DNA of 43,095 nucleotides from Isoetes engelmannii (GCA_011763485.2 JAANSK020297044.1:5381-48475); one strand, 5' to 3'. Shown: positions 8,732 through 18,617, numbered from the stretch's first letter. Notes: generated by a model from the letters alone, not told the origin. Translations and numbers: made by a program.

Positions 8732-11700
8732 ATGGATCCGGAAATGGAGGAGTTGAATACTTCTGGATTAACCTACAAGGATTTGTTCCGGCAAGAAAGG
8801 CATTATGCTTCAAAGGAAGAGATCGAATCCATTTGGGGGCAGAAAGTTCCAGGGAAATCAACATACAGGTGAGTTGCAATTCTTGTTCCGGTGTCCATTG
8901 CATGATTTACTGAATTTGAGATTTGTTTCCTCTTGAAAGGGTTCAAAAGTTGAAAGAAATAAGGCCGAAAAGATATGACGAATTTCTATCCATTTACCGG
9001 AGAATAACAGGTAGGACATGTGCCTGGGGAGGCATGGCATCACAGACCATGGCCGTTGCATACTACCTTTACACAAAAGGTAGAGAAATAAACTGGTCTA
9101 GTTTCGTGGAACACATGAGAAAAGCTCATAAAGATACAGGGACTGATGCCTCTCCATCCCACCATAAGAGGAAGCTTTCTAGTTTGTCTGGCAGTGAGGG
9201 AGCAGATCAGAATGAGCCAGATGATCAAGCTGCTTCTTCCCTTCAAATGCCTCGGGCACCATTCAAGCCTCCTCATGCTGTACCAAGAGGGAAGTGCAAA
9301 ATCAATGCAAATACAGGTACTTTTCCTCTTATTTTCCTCATGGCTTCATCTGATTCAATTTAATAATTGATGCATGTGATCTTCCAGATAGCTCTAACAA
9401 GGTCGAACAATCAGGTACACCACTGTGGCTCTTTGAGTTATGTTATATGCTTATGTTATACATTTAGTTCTTAGTATGTCAGAGTGCATGCAAATGGTGC
9501 TGTGAATGTAGATATGATATGTAGTGTCGAATGTGGTGCCAAAGTGATTAATGGATTGTCTGCCATATGGTTTTCTACATCTGGTGTCATGATGCCACAT
9601 GTGGTGATAACTGTGACTGGTGGATTATATCTTATATATTTGTTGTGAATCATGGATGATAAAGGTTGCACCACATTTTCTGCCACGTGTGGAATAATAT
9701 ATGTCTGCCATATGTGGTGCTTTATGTGGAGCTAACTTGAATTGTGGTGTCACACTATAATGTAAATTAGCACCACATAAAGCACCATACATGGTATCAC
9801 TTTTGACAGTTAACACCATAATTCAAAATAGCACTACATAAAGCACCACATATGGTGCAACATGTGGCACCATCTATGGTGCCAAAGACGCCACATGTTG
9901 TGCAAAGTATGTGTTGATGCATTTTGTGGTGTATGAGGTGGTTGGCACCATCTATGGTGCCAAAGACGCCACATGTTGTGCAAAGTATGTTATGATGCAT
10001 TTTGTGGTGTATGAGGTGGTGTATGTTGTCTCACGTGGTACTAATGTTGGCTTCCTTTCCAGCTGAATTTAATAGAACCTTGGGAGAATGGATTAACTCG
10101 ACATTGTCAGAAGTGAATCAGTGTAAGGGGAGGTTGTAGACTTCTGATCAAAGGGTGCAGGAGCTGGAAATGAAGGTTCAGCACCTTGAACAGTTGGTAG
10201 AGAAGGTCAACAATGATCTGAAAAAATGGGATGGAATGATGAAGGCTAAACCAAGTCATGCAGATGGTATCAGGGCTATAAGTGAAGATGCAGTGGCTAA
10301 ACTCAATGACAAACTATTACCAGACCTTAAGCACACAAAAGGTGAGGTATCAAATCTGCACTTAGCCAGGGAAGCAGACACAGCAGCATTAAGAGTGCTG
10401 GAACAAAGGTTAGGAAGGTTTCTTTCTTGCAAAGACAGTCTTCCGTTATTTTCATTGGATCCACAGCTACCAGACCTTGAAAAGGCTGAAGGCAATGTAA
10501 CTGGTTGTCCATTCTGTGGCAAGGTCATGCAGTGGATGGGGAAACCACTGCCAACTTTGGTTGCTGAATGCAGTCACCAATACCATCTTCCATGTCTGCT
10601 CAGCCTTTTGAGGTAATTCCTAACCAAATTCCATGTCTGCTTAGTGCATTTGTATTCTCATTTCACATTTGTATACTTTGCAGGATCAATGCTCAATGTT
10701 GCATTGAGCATTGCTGTCATGAATTCTCTGCAGAATGGGTACAAGCCTTAGGGGTGAAGAGGGAGGCTCCGAAGAAACCTCAAGCTACTGAGGCAATTGC
10801 AGGAATGCAGGAGATCAAGAAAATTGCTAGTTCTATAGTAAATGCTCCTTCAGAGTCTGATGCCATATTCAGTCAAAATGCTCCTTCAGCTCCTGATGCC
10901 ATACTCATCACTCCTGATAGCACACCAAAGAAGGCAATCTTATCTACAATCAAAGGTAACCTACTCTTGTTTCATGCAATTGGGATATGAAGCTCACATC
11001 TTTCATTCTGTGCATTGTAGACATAAACTTAGACCTTCCTCAGCAGGATGACAAATCACAAGACAGTCCTAAGAATGACATAGCCAGGGATACGTACTCG
11101 GGCAGCAAGAGCCAAACAGGTAAGTAACTTGCAGAGGCCATTTTATTAGGCATATTGAACTGCTCAGGTAATTTCCTGTTGTATGCAAATCAGATGAAGA
11201 AAACAGTGATCCCCCTGAAGAGGGACTTTCTATCACAGCAAGACAAACAAGTCATGATGCAAAAGAAAGAAGTCTTTGCTCATCAAAGACTGGCAAATCA
11301 CAAGGTCAATCAAGTCATCACACTCAACAACTTTCAACTGGTAATTTCCAGCCTTTTGTGCCTGTCTTCTATCTAATTTGACTGCTCATAATCACTGACA
11401 TGTTCAATATTTAACCAGGTAAAGATTTGTTACAGCCAAATCCAGATAGGAAGGGTAAATATCGACAGAAGTCACCTTCCAGATGTACTGTGGAACAACC
11501 TTCAGAAGCTTCCAGCCCTGCACCACCTCCAAACCCTAAAACCAAGAAAAGGTATCCTGCTAATTTTTGACTATAATGGAGTATTGGGTAAAGTCTGGTT
11601 GAAGACTGATGTTGTACCTGCTGCCGTGGAGGAGGGTGTGAAAACAATTCAACTTAACAGAAACAGAGTCTGTTGCACTAGACCAGCCTATGAGGAGTTT

Positions 11701-12177
11701 TTAGATTGGTGCTGCCAGCATTTTATGATAGCACTTTGGTCCAGCATCACAGAAGCGAATCTGACAATGGTAAGACAGCTTGTGCTGCAAAAATATGAAG
11801 ACAAATTTCAGTTCATATGGAGTCAGGTTGACTGCAGAAAGACAAGTCTATTTCACATAGGAAAGCCAATTCTTCTCAAGGAACTCAAGGATGTCTATGC
11901 CATGGCAGGTTTCACATTAGAGAACGTGCTTCTCATTGATGACAGTACTTACAAAGGGTATCTCAATGAGCCACACACTCAGATCTGTCCAAACAGCTGG
12001 TCTCAAGACAAAAAAGATAAGAGATGGCTCATGCGTACTCTAAAGCCATGGCTTGAAGGGTTGTTAGAGGCAGATACTGTGCAAAGTTATGTTCAGGAGA
12101 ACAGAATGCTGAATGTGTATGACAAAGAGAGTGATATTTTTATCGGTTTGATGAAAAAGGCAAATGTGTCTGCCTAG
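8732..12177 (+). CDS. Transposon-borne protein: coiled coil, RING-like finger and FCP1/SCP-like phosphatase
   Basis: Eight exons fit by splice sites and phase: 8732-8868, 8940-9316, 9388-9414, 10063-10612, 10684-10955, 11021-11119, 11194-11340 and 11419-12177, about 790 codons. The N-terminal 170 residues are not recognised. A coiled coil follows (ELEMKVQHLEQLVEKVNNDL, near 10165). Then comes a RING-like finger split by an intron: CPFC, then CSHQYHLPC, then cysteines after 10684. A Ser/Pro-rich linker leads to an FCP1/SCP-like HAD domain: LLIFDYNGVLGK (motif I, Asp kept, second Asp replaced by Asn), RPAYEEFLDWC, ALWSS (motif II), KPILLKEL, LLIDDS (motif IV) and LEGL..VQSYVQEN. Plant FCP1-like HAD proteins share this order. 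The predicted activity is dephosphorylation of Ser/Thr, perhaps on a polymerase tail. A TAG at 10137-10139 and a one-base frame slip near 11550 suggest this copy is inactive. Confidence 0.75.
9470..10055. repeat. Intronic TGGTG array with a 78-bp tandem duplication
   Basis: The fourth-exon intron of the RING/phosphatase gene is filled with TGTGGTGCC/GGCACCACA words, at least twenty, in both orientations. Two 78-bp units stand in tandem at 9866-9943 and 9944-10021. Each contains GGCACCATCTATGGTGCC, an 8-bp perfect hairpin stem. The array could bind transposase inside the element or be a remnant of a nested miniature element. Confidence 0.75.
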
Positions 12178-12345
12178 CAATTATGCTATTAATGTATACA
12201 TATTGTAACTTCTATACTTTTGAAATATATAAAGCAAGTTTTATTTTCATGGCTACATATATGCTGTTCCTTTGGTTCAATGACTTTCATGTTGCTCACT
12301 TAAGTACTTAAACCAGAGGGCCGAGGACCACTTATACAAGATTGA
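12178..12345. other. 3' region of the RING/phosphatase gene
   Basis: AT-rich sequence with TGTAACTTCTATAC and AAATATATAAAGC, plausible polyadenylation signals after the stop at 12175-12177. No coding sequence is visible before the protease exon that follows. Confidence 0.4.
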
Positions 12346-12349
12346 ACAT

Positions 12350-12895
12350 CAAACCAGAACACCTGCCCCTTCAAGTGTTCAAAGGACAACAGCATCCAGT
12401 TGTGCTTACAGGAGATTCGATTAGAATATTGGAGAGACATAGAGAATGGTTCAGTGACAAGATAGTCCACCTGTTCTTGAGGTCAGTAATTTTTTATAAC
12501 CAACTCAGCTATTAAGTCCTTTGTTACTTCTTAAGGCATCTTGTTTTACCAGACTCTGGACTTTGCTAGGTGTATGCAGCAATTCTGCATCAAGCATGGC
12601 AGGTCACAGAGGTTCCATTTCATGGATCCTCTCACGTACACAGTATTGTCGATAAATGTTGCATCAATGGACAAACTGTTCAACCAAGCACTTCAAAGTT
12701 CAGAATTTAGCATTCTGTCAGCATGCCACAGTGATCACTGGACATTATATATTATTGTAGGACTTGGAGGTCAGCCAGTTGCATGTCAGCCAGGTGTGTA
12801 CCATTTTGATAGCTATGAAATTTATACAGGCTCCGAGCCTGTCATGACTTTTGTGGAGGCTGTGCTCACCAATACAATGAAACTGCAAGTCTGCC
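12350..12895 (+). pseudogene. Ulp1-like (C48) cysteine protease core, truncated
   Basis: A first exon (about 12350-12480) reads LTGDSIRILERHREWFSDKIV, matching the 'WLnDevI' opening of Ulp1/SENP domains. After an intron (donor near 12482, acceptor near 12551) the frame gives CHSDHWTLYIIV (catalytic His, HW) and GVYHFDSYE (catalytic Asp). The family then needs a Gln and a DCGxF cysteine motif, but the frame stops after KLQVCHW, exactly where transposase sequence begins at about 12900. C48 proteases cleave SUMO and related modifiers and are carried by several plant transposon groups. Probable remaining exons lie inverted at 15054-15470. This copy is broken by rearrangement. Confidence 0.7.
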
Positions 12896-12899
12896 ACTG

Positions 12900-14336
12900 G
12901 TGAACAAAATGTTGGAAATACTTCCAAAATTTCCTTTACACAACTTCAGATACAAGTGGCAGGCAGGCCAGTTAAAAGAACTCCTAGAAAACTTGCCTGC
13001 AGATGCTTACTTATCTGTAGTTGACTTTGCAGAGAATTACACATTCAGAGAGCAAAATGAAGTTCAGTCCATGCGCTGGGTGAACAACCAGATAACCATA
13101 TTTGTGCAAATAACCTACCAGGTAAATGCCTCAACAGACACCATTGATAAGGAAACACACTATTATGTTTCAGATGACAGGGAACATGATACCCTATTTG
13201 TTCAGCACTGCTTCATGAAGCATTTTGAATACTTGAAGAGCAAAGGTAAACTCCCCAAACAATACTATGTTTTTTCTGATGGTGCTGCATCACAGTTCAA
13301 AGCTGCTAGGCCATTTTACTTTGTTGGCAGGTATACTTGTGATACACAGGTGAACATGATGTGGAATTTCTTTGGATCAAACCATGGAAAGGGGGAACAT
13401 GATGGAAAGGCTGCTGAATTTAAAAGGTGGATACGAGGTCTACAAGTTAAATCTGAAAACATCAAACTTATGAATGCCCATGATGTGGTGAAAATTGCAG
13501 AGGAACATTTTCAGTGTGGTACATCTGAGTGGAAAGAAAAGGGAAGAAAAGTTAGGAGATACTTCTGGGAAATAAAACCTGAGGACATCAACAGGACCAA
13601 GGCTTGGGGTGCTCAGACAGTTCCAGAAACCAGGCAAATTCATTCAGTCCATGCATTCAACTCAATAGAGCCAACACAGCTACATACCAGAAAGAATTCA
13701 TGTTTTTGCAGCCACTGTTTGGATGGAAAATGGGACATGTGTGAAAACAAAAAGTATGTAGATGAATGGAACCTTGTTGTCATTGAACCATCCTCCAATG
13801 TTCATGCAGATGTGGAAGAGACTAGAAAGTCTACCAGACCACTCTACTCAACCAAGGCAAATGTACTTGCTGATGCACTAAAAGAGGGAGACAATTTTGC
13901 TGTTGTTGCACCTAAAGACAATAAGGAGAAGTCTCTGTTCTGGATGGTACTATGCACCAAGCCAAAATTTGAAGTGCAAAAGGACTTCAAGCAGGGGAAA
14001 CAGAGGTTTATGAGAGGTGAAACAGTTGTGGAAGGCATCTACTATAGAAAGCAGCCTCGGTCAAAGATTATGTATGAGTTGTGCACAAAAGAGCCAAAGG
14101 GACTTGTATTCTCTACTCAAGTCTGTGCTATTCGAGTTCCCATGCAACAGACCAAGAAAGGTAAGAAAACTGTTTACAGACTAGACATGTTAGATGAGGA
14201 AAAGATTCTAGAAAACCTGCCAGATGTCTTATCTTATTCAGATTTATCTGAGGAAGATCTATCTGATGAAGATTTATGCAATAAAGATCTATCTGAGGAA
14301 GACAGCATGCCTGAAGATGAGTTTTGTGATGAGTGA
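12900..14336 (+). CDS. Transposase, C-terminal DDE-like catalytic part (inverted segment)
   Basis: An open frame of 478 codons without a natural start: it opens with PLVNKMLEILPKFPLHNFRYKWQ-type sequence that normally follows a middle domain, and the first codon used is GTG. Acidic residues expected of an RNase H-fold transposase are D42 in VVDFAENYTF, D127 in YVFSDGAASQFK, and D168 or E173 in NHGKGEHDGKAAEFK. A zinc-binding block CFCSHCLDGKWDMC is near 265-280, and the C-terminus is acidic with LSEED repeats. The DFAEN / SDGxxxQFK / HGKGxxDG pattern is known to me from hypothetical proteins of transposon origin in many eukaryotes. The N-terminal and middle parts of the same protein type lie on the - strand (28835-29587 and 16085-16556), so this piece is in the wrong orientation. 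Confidence 0.8.
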   Translation: MNKMLEILPKFPLHNFRYKWQAGQLKELLENLPADAYLSVVDFAENYTFREQNEVQSMRWVNNQITIFVQITYQVNASTDTIDKETHYYVSDDREHDTLFVQHCFMKHFEYLKSKGKLPKQYYVFSDGAASQFKAARPFYFVGRYTCDTQVNMMWNFFGSNHGKGEHDGKAAEFKRWIRGLQVKSENIKLMNAHDVVKIAEEHFQCGTSEWKEKGRKVRRYFWEIKPEDINRTKAWGAQTVPETRQIHSVHAFNSIEPTQLHTRKNSCFCSHCLDGKWDMCENKKYVDEWNLVVIEPSSNVHADVEETRKSTRPLYSTKANVLADALKEGDNFAVVAPKDNKEKSLFWMVLCTKPKFEVQKDFKQGKQRFMRGETVVEGIYYRKQPRSKIMYELCTKEPKGLVFSTQVCAIRVPMQQTKKGKKTVYRLDMLDEEKILENLPDVLSYSDLSEEDLSDEDLCNKDLSEEDSMPEDEFCDE

Positions 14337-14590
14337 ACCACCACACTTATCACCACTGTTACCACCATTACTATCACCACTATGTACACTATTTTTTCCA
14401 CAATGAATTGAAGTACTTTCTTTGTCCACTCTGATACTTTCCTTTTATAAGTACTTGACTTGTATAGTCTCTCATGTATAGCAACTGCACTACACCAAAT
14501 ATACCACACTACTAGCTACATTACCTAATAAATCGCAAAGCGTCCACCACATTCTCCACCACACAGTGTGGTGGACAGTGTGGTTGACAG
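14337..14590. repeat. CACCAC array after the transposase frame
   Basis: Repeated CCACCAC, TCACCACT and ACCACAC words follow the transposase stop, ending in a palindrome around CCACCACACAGTGTGGTGG (14554-14572). It resembles the arrays at 9470-10055 and 28325-28720 and probably belongs to the element's set of binding motifs. Confidence 0.6.
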
Positions 14591-14621
14591 TACTTACTTA
14601 TGCATATTTTGTCTATGGAAC

Positions 14622-14756
14622 CAACACTTGAAGATAAAACAACACTTGAAGATAAATTCTAAGTTTTATGAATGAGAATCAACACTTGAAGATATATCCC
14701 AATTCTTGAGAATTTAATTCCCAATTCTTTTGAAGTGGAATCAACACTTGATGATA
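14622..14756. repeat. Four dispersed copies of CAACACTTGAAGATA
   Basis: The 15-mer or a one-base variant occurs near 14622, 14640, 14679 and 14742, with CCTAAGTTTTATGAA and CCAATTCTT also repeated between them. It looks like a decayed short tandem array in the 3' part of the inverted segment. Confidence 0.7.
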
Positions 14757-14759
14757 TAT

Positions 14760-15053
14760 CCTAAGTTTTATGAAGTGGTCTCATCCAAGAATTTTGGAAG
14801 GCTTTCCTGTTCACTCCAAGTTGTACAAGGCTTCCTTGTACAACCTTGTGCACAGGTTATTGTAAGGTCTGATCATATTGTAATACAATATCAATTCTTT
14901 CTGGAGATTTGAACTCCACCAGAGTGATGCTCTGGTCAGCCAGAAAAATTCTGTTGTATAAAAAAGTATACAACAATGTATATTAATGTCAATGAAATAA
15001 TATATGTTACATCCGAGTTTACAATCTGTTGCATTCACAGTGCATTTATTACA
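14760..15053. other. Non-coding part of the inverted segment
   Basis: No ORF, splice structure or repeat I can support, apart from palindromic runs such as AAGTTGTACAAGGCTTCCTTGTACAACC near 14818-14846. Confidence 0.4.
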
Positions 15054-15470
15054 TCATTCTGTTAAATATAGCTCTATTGCTCTGTCAATCTTATCTTCAT
15101 CTCTAGAGCAACTGTGCTTCACAATATAATGATTCACTGTATGCCAATGCACAAACACCTTCATAGGTACAATCTACGCTCCTATTAGTCGAACATTGTA
15201 TCTGCATACCTTGACAATCCGTCCCCTAACCGAGGCGAGGCCGGCCGAAGGCCACATCAATCATGAACTTGCGCGTGTCCAACAACTCCTGGTTAGATAT
15301 TGGTACAGCCTGCAAAAAACATCAGATCTCACTGAATCAAATGTGACATTGCAAAGTATTGCCTTCAAATTTAGGAACTCACCTTGCATTGAGTAAATCA
15401 TGCCGAGTCAAAGAATAAAGGTATATTGTTAATGTTCTGCCTCAGCTGCTCAATGTTTCTAATTGTATCC
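15054..15470 (-). pseudogene. Probable last exons of the Ulp1-like protease, on the opposite strand
   Basis: Three exons can be read on the - strand: 15383-15470, 15210-15309 and 15054-15173, with good splice sites (CAAG|GTGAGT, TTTTGCAG, CAAG|GTATGC). They give DTIRNIEQLRQNINNIPLFF, then AVPISNQELLDTRKFMIDVA, then VPMKVFVHWHTVNHYIVKHS and a stop. The position of the catalytic DCGxF motif reads D-S-A-stop-F, so the cysteine is lost, and exon two carries a one-base slip. The ISNQELLDTRKFM segment suits the end of a C48 domain. Because the core at 12350-12895 is on the + strand, these exons fit an internal inversion. The assignment rests on weak similarity and on position. Confidence 0.45.
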
Positions 15471-15480
15471 TGTACTCCAG

Positions 15481-15800
15481 CTCCAACTCGGCCGTCTACT
15501 TCATTAAATATTCAAGCTGCCAATCGATTTATTGAACATGCTATTCCTGATCTCACTGAGGGTAAGTCATAATTAAGTTTTATTTGCTTTTTCAACCTTT
15601 TAAATGGTGGACCCTTTCATGCAGAACAAAGACAGCAAGTAAGAGAACTTAGTAAATTGAAGCAAACAGTTAATTCTGCAGATGCTACTAAGGCAAAGAA
15701 CGAATTGCCAAAAACGCCATTCAGTTCAAGTGTGGCTGAAGCAGCAGCTGCATTTCTTGCTGAAGCTACCAAGGAGCTTCCAACACAAAAACCAAATTGA
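15481..15800 (+). CDS. Spliced gene fragment of unknown function (C-terminal)
   Basis: Two exons fit in phase: 15481-15561 and 15625-15800, joined by GAGG|GTAAGT..TGCAG. They encode ..LNIQAANRFIEHAIPDLTE then EQRQQVRELSKLKQTVNSAD and an Ala-rich helix ending TKELPTQKPN before a stop. A preceding exon ending near 15420 is possible. The composition is that of a real helical protein tail. I do not recognise it. It overlaps, in its intron, the antisense protease exon at 15383-15470, so at least one of the two models may be wrong. Confidence 0.4.
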
Positions 15801-16084
15801 ACAAAGTACTGTGCATACAATATTCTTAGGACTGGAAGAGAAGGTTGCCAAAACTGTGTTTTGGCGAGTTTTGGGCTACTATTTCTAAAGGTACACTTTA
15901 TGATCTGCTGGGCATTTTTGAGGTGTTCCCTTTCTATCCTATATGTGTTGGAAGAACAAGGGAGCAAAAAGTCAAAACCAGGATTCGTAACAATCAGGAA
16001 AACACGAGAAACATAGTTGTAAGCAGCTGCAAATTGCTGAACAGAAATTGCGGAAGCAAGCTAGTGCTTCTGTAGCATTTGAGT

Positions 16085-16556
16085 TCCTGACTTTGCCATC
16101 CCTGCCAGTTTTCTCTTCATAATCTAGGTATTCCCACTTCACCATGCCACTTTCAGTACTGGATTTTTCATGTGGGCAGACAAGGAACTTCTTGATGCCA
16201 CAATCTTCACACTCACCCATAATACATTCCTTTTTATGGTACTCATCAAAACTCCTTTTCTCACATAAAATTCCATGCCACAAACTTCTTGTGCTACTTA
16301 TTGTGTGCTCAGATGCCCTGCACTCACCATATATGTCTGACCTGCATAGTAAACAAGTGCAGCTGCAACCTTTTGGGTGCTTGGCTCTCATTTTATTGAA
16401 TCCATCTACCAACATCTGCATCCTAACATGGTATATGCAGCAGCAGCTATTGAAGTCCCTTAATTTGACAACAAACCATGGCTTCAGCCTTTCAAACATC
16501 CTTTGTCCAATCTTAACCCTAGGATGATCTGTCTTGAATTTCCTGAACAGTTGCAA
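16085..16556 (-). CDS. Transposase middle exon
   Basis: The - strand exon opens after an AG acceptor (CATGCAG) at 16557 and is in phase 0 with the donor at 28834 of the N-terminal exon. It reads LQLFRKFKTDHPRVKIGQRM, then FERLKPWFVVKLRDFNSCCC and a Cys/His-rich stretch (CSCTCLLC, CEDCGIKKFLVCPHE) ending at WEYLDYEEKTGRDGKVR. In relatives of this transposase type such a section links the DNA-binding part to the DFAEN catalytic core. Homology stops at about 16085, where an inversion breakpoint is inferred; the catalytic part is found at 12900-14336 on the other strand. The intron between this exon and the first is 12.3 kb because of nested insertions. Confidence 0.7.
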
Positions 16557-16569
16557 CTGCATGTTTAAT

Positions 16570-16968
16570 TGTTCAGTCTCTACAAGTTATTTGTGTATAA
16601 GAATGCAAGGAAAACAAATTTACACTGCAATATCTGAACCACATAAAAGTAGGCCTGCAAAGCAATTGAACAGGAAAGCAAACTTTAGATATAATTAGTA
16701 ATACCACTCCAGATAGTTGCCCTAGTATCCAAAGAATCTCTTGTCAAAAGTCCTGCTTGAAACCATTTACAAATTTCGAGTTATTCGGGTTCTTGACCAA
16801 GTCAGAGTTTAGTCAACAGGCAGAACAGAGAGCTGTATTTTGTAAAATCCTATACATATGTTATTCCAAGTTGATTCCACTTCAGACATCTTAGAAATTC
16901 TCTGCAACCACGTGGCAAGTGGTTCAGAATGTCAAACTAGGACCATAACTAAACTTCAAGCTCTAGAT
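16570..16968. other. Transposon intron sequence
   Basis: The remaining start of the 12-kb transposase intron up to the LINE tail. No ORF or repeat of note. Confidence 0.4.
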
Positions 16969-16969
16969 A

Positions 16970-18540
16970 TGTAATGTAATGTAATGTAATGTAATGTATT
17001 AATCGTGCTCATAAGGGCCTTGAAGAGACCATAGAGCAAGTATTTACAATGTCTCAATTTTCAATAACAACTTACGGTGAGATTCCACCGTTTTAAGAAA
17101 TTGTCCTAATTTAAATGGTTCTGTATCCAGAAGAAGATGAAAACTAGTATCTGTGATATTGAACTTGCTTCTGATATTGGCATACGCTGGACATTTAGTG
17201 AAAGCATGGTCTTCATCTTCAATCACGCCAAGGTCACAAAGCGTGCAGAGCCGTGACTCTCGAGGGATACCATGCCAGCGACCAGTCTCAATATTAAGAT
17301 GATGTGAAGAAGTTCTTGCCCTGGCAATGGCATGCTTCAAAGAGCGGGGTATCTGTGTGCGCAGGTAATCTTGTTCTGAGTAGATCAACATAGGATTGAC
17401 CTCTGCTGCATAATACTCCATTCTTGAGCCTTTGTTGCTTCAGAGCTTTTCTACAACCAAAGTGAGCAGCAGATCCCGTGTGCTGATTGCATTATCAGGC
17501 CAATTAGACTCTGTTATGCCCCACTGAGCTGCCCAATCCTTTAGGTCTTTGTGCCAACCGTTACTAGATAGTTCAAGTGCTTTCCTGGATAGTCTATGCA
17601 GTGGTTGACCAAGTACCCGATTAGCGAAGTTTATTGATTGGTATAAAGCTTCGGCCTCAAGAGGCAACATCCCCACCTCAGCAAGCATGATGGCATATGG
17701 CGTCTGGTGTTTCACTCCAAGCTCATTCATCAAAAAAGTCTTCAAAATCATTTCCACCTGCTTCCATTGTTTTTGAGAGAGACTGGGTCCCCAAATCGGT
17801 GCCCCATATAGTGCTACTGTTTGTACTAGAGTCCTAAACAGTAACTTTTTGAGCCCCCAATCAGAGATAGAGGCCTTATGACATTTTGATAACATGGCGT
17901 ATAGGGCAGCTTTACCTCCTGTAACTCTCCTACTTATACATTCCTTCCAATTGTATTTACAGCAGAAGTCCAAACCCAAATATTTGTAGCTGCTTACTGT
18001 CTCTAGCATATTGCCCTGGTAACTAAATGACGGACGATCTGAAGTTCCAACAATCATTATCTTGGATTTCGCCAAGTTCACCTTCATATGACGTGCTTCA
18101 CAGAAGAGAGCAAGATTGTTCAAGAGCTCTTGAAGTCCTTCTTTTCTGTTTGCCATGAGCACCACATCATCAGCATATAGTAGGATCTGTAAAACATAAT
18201 CTCCTAAGCGTGTGCCTGATAAGCATTTTTCTCTTAACCAGGCATCTAATTCATCAATGTATAAGCCGAATAATGTGGGAGATAGTGGGCATCCTTGCCG
18301 GACCCCAATTGTGCTCTTGATTTCTGCAGGTATTTCTCGAGTGAGTTTGATAAGCACCTCTGAATAAAGACTTGCGACTGCCCCTTGGATTGACTGTGGC
18401 ACACCTATCTGATTCATTCTTGCACCTAAACTTTTTCTGGGTACCATGTCAAAAGCCTTGGAGAAGTCGATAAAAGCTAGGTACAAAGATTGTCTCGGTT
18501 CTCTTGCTTTCTCGATATGATGAAAAGTATGGTGCATCAT
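16970..18540 (-). mobile_element. 5'-truncated LINE inserted in the transposase intron
   Basis: The - strand carries the 3' half of a LINE: reverse transcriptase, a C-terminal zinc-knuckle-like region, then a short 3' end finishing in a (TTACA)n tail of about six units (16970-17000 on the + strand). The 5' edge, near 18535-18540, is where RT similarity gives way to GTGGTG-type element sequence, so 5' truncation is inferred. Possible duplications at the ends are too short to call. Confidence 0.8.
17044..18535 (-). pseudogene. LINE reverse transcriptase and C-terminal domain fragment
   Basis: Two adjoining frames. The first (to 17440) has the RT palm motifs LAFIDFSKAFDMVPRK, GVRQGCPLSPTLF and LLYADDVVLMAN (catalytic YADD), then KYLGLDF and a thumb/linker region. 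The second (17044-17421) has RTSSHHLNIETGRWHGIP followed by a C-x2-C-x9-H-x4-C finger (CTLCDLGVIEDEDHAFTKC). The frame change at 17440 and the missing 5' half (no endonuclease) mark it as dead. A relative of the same family is at 30008-30790. Confidence 0.85.
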
Positions 18541-18544
18541 GTGA

Positions 18545-18612
18545 TGTGGTGATATATGTGTCAATAAAGGTGGTTATAAATGTGGTGATACAGAGCATCT
18601 GCATTTCGTACG
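18545..18612. repeat. Short GTGGTG-rich remnant of the host transposon
   Basis: TGATGTGGTGATA, AAAGGTGGTTATAAATGTGGTGATA lie between the LINE and the LTR element. They show that the host transposon resumes here before being cut by the second insertion. Confidence 0.55.
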
Positions 18613-18617
18613 CCGCA

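Noticed and set aside
10256-10528. Antisense ORFs in the RING/phosphatase gene
   Set aside because: They are shadows of the + strand coding exon.
8923-14336. Reading the + strand block as a separate transposon of its own
   Set aside because: No second pair of ends near 14.3-15 kb was found, while ends at 8465 and 29819 match well. The opposite-strand exons supply exactly the missing transposase parts.
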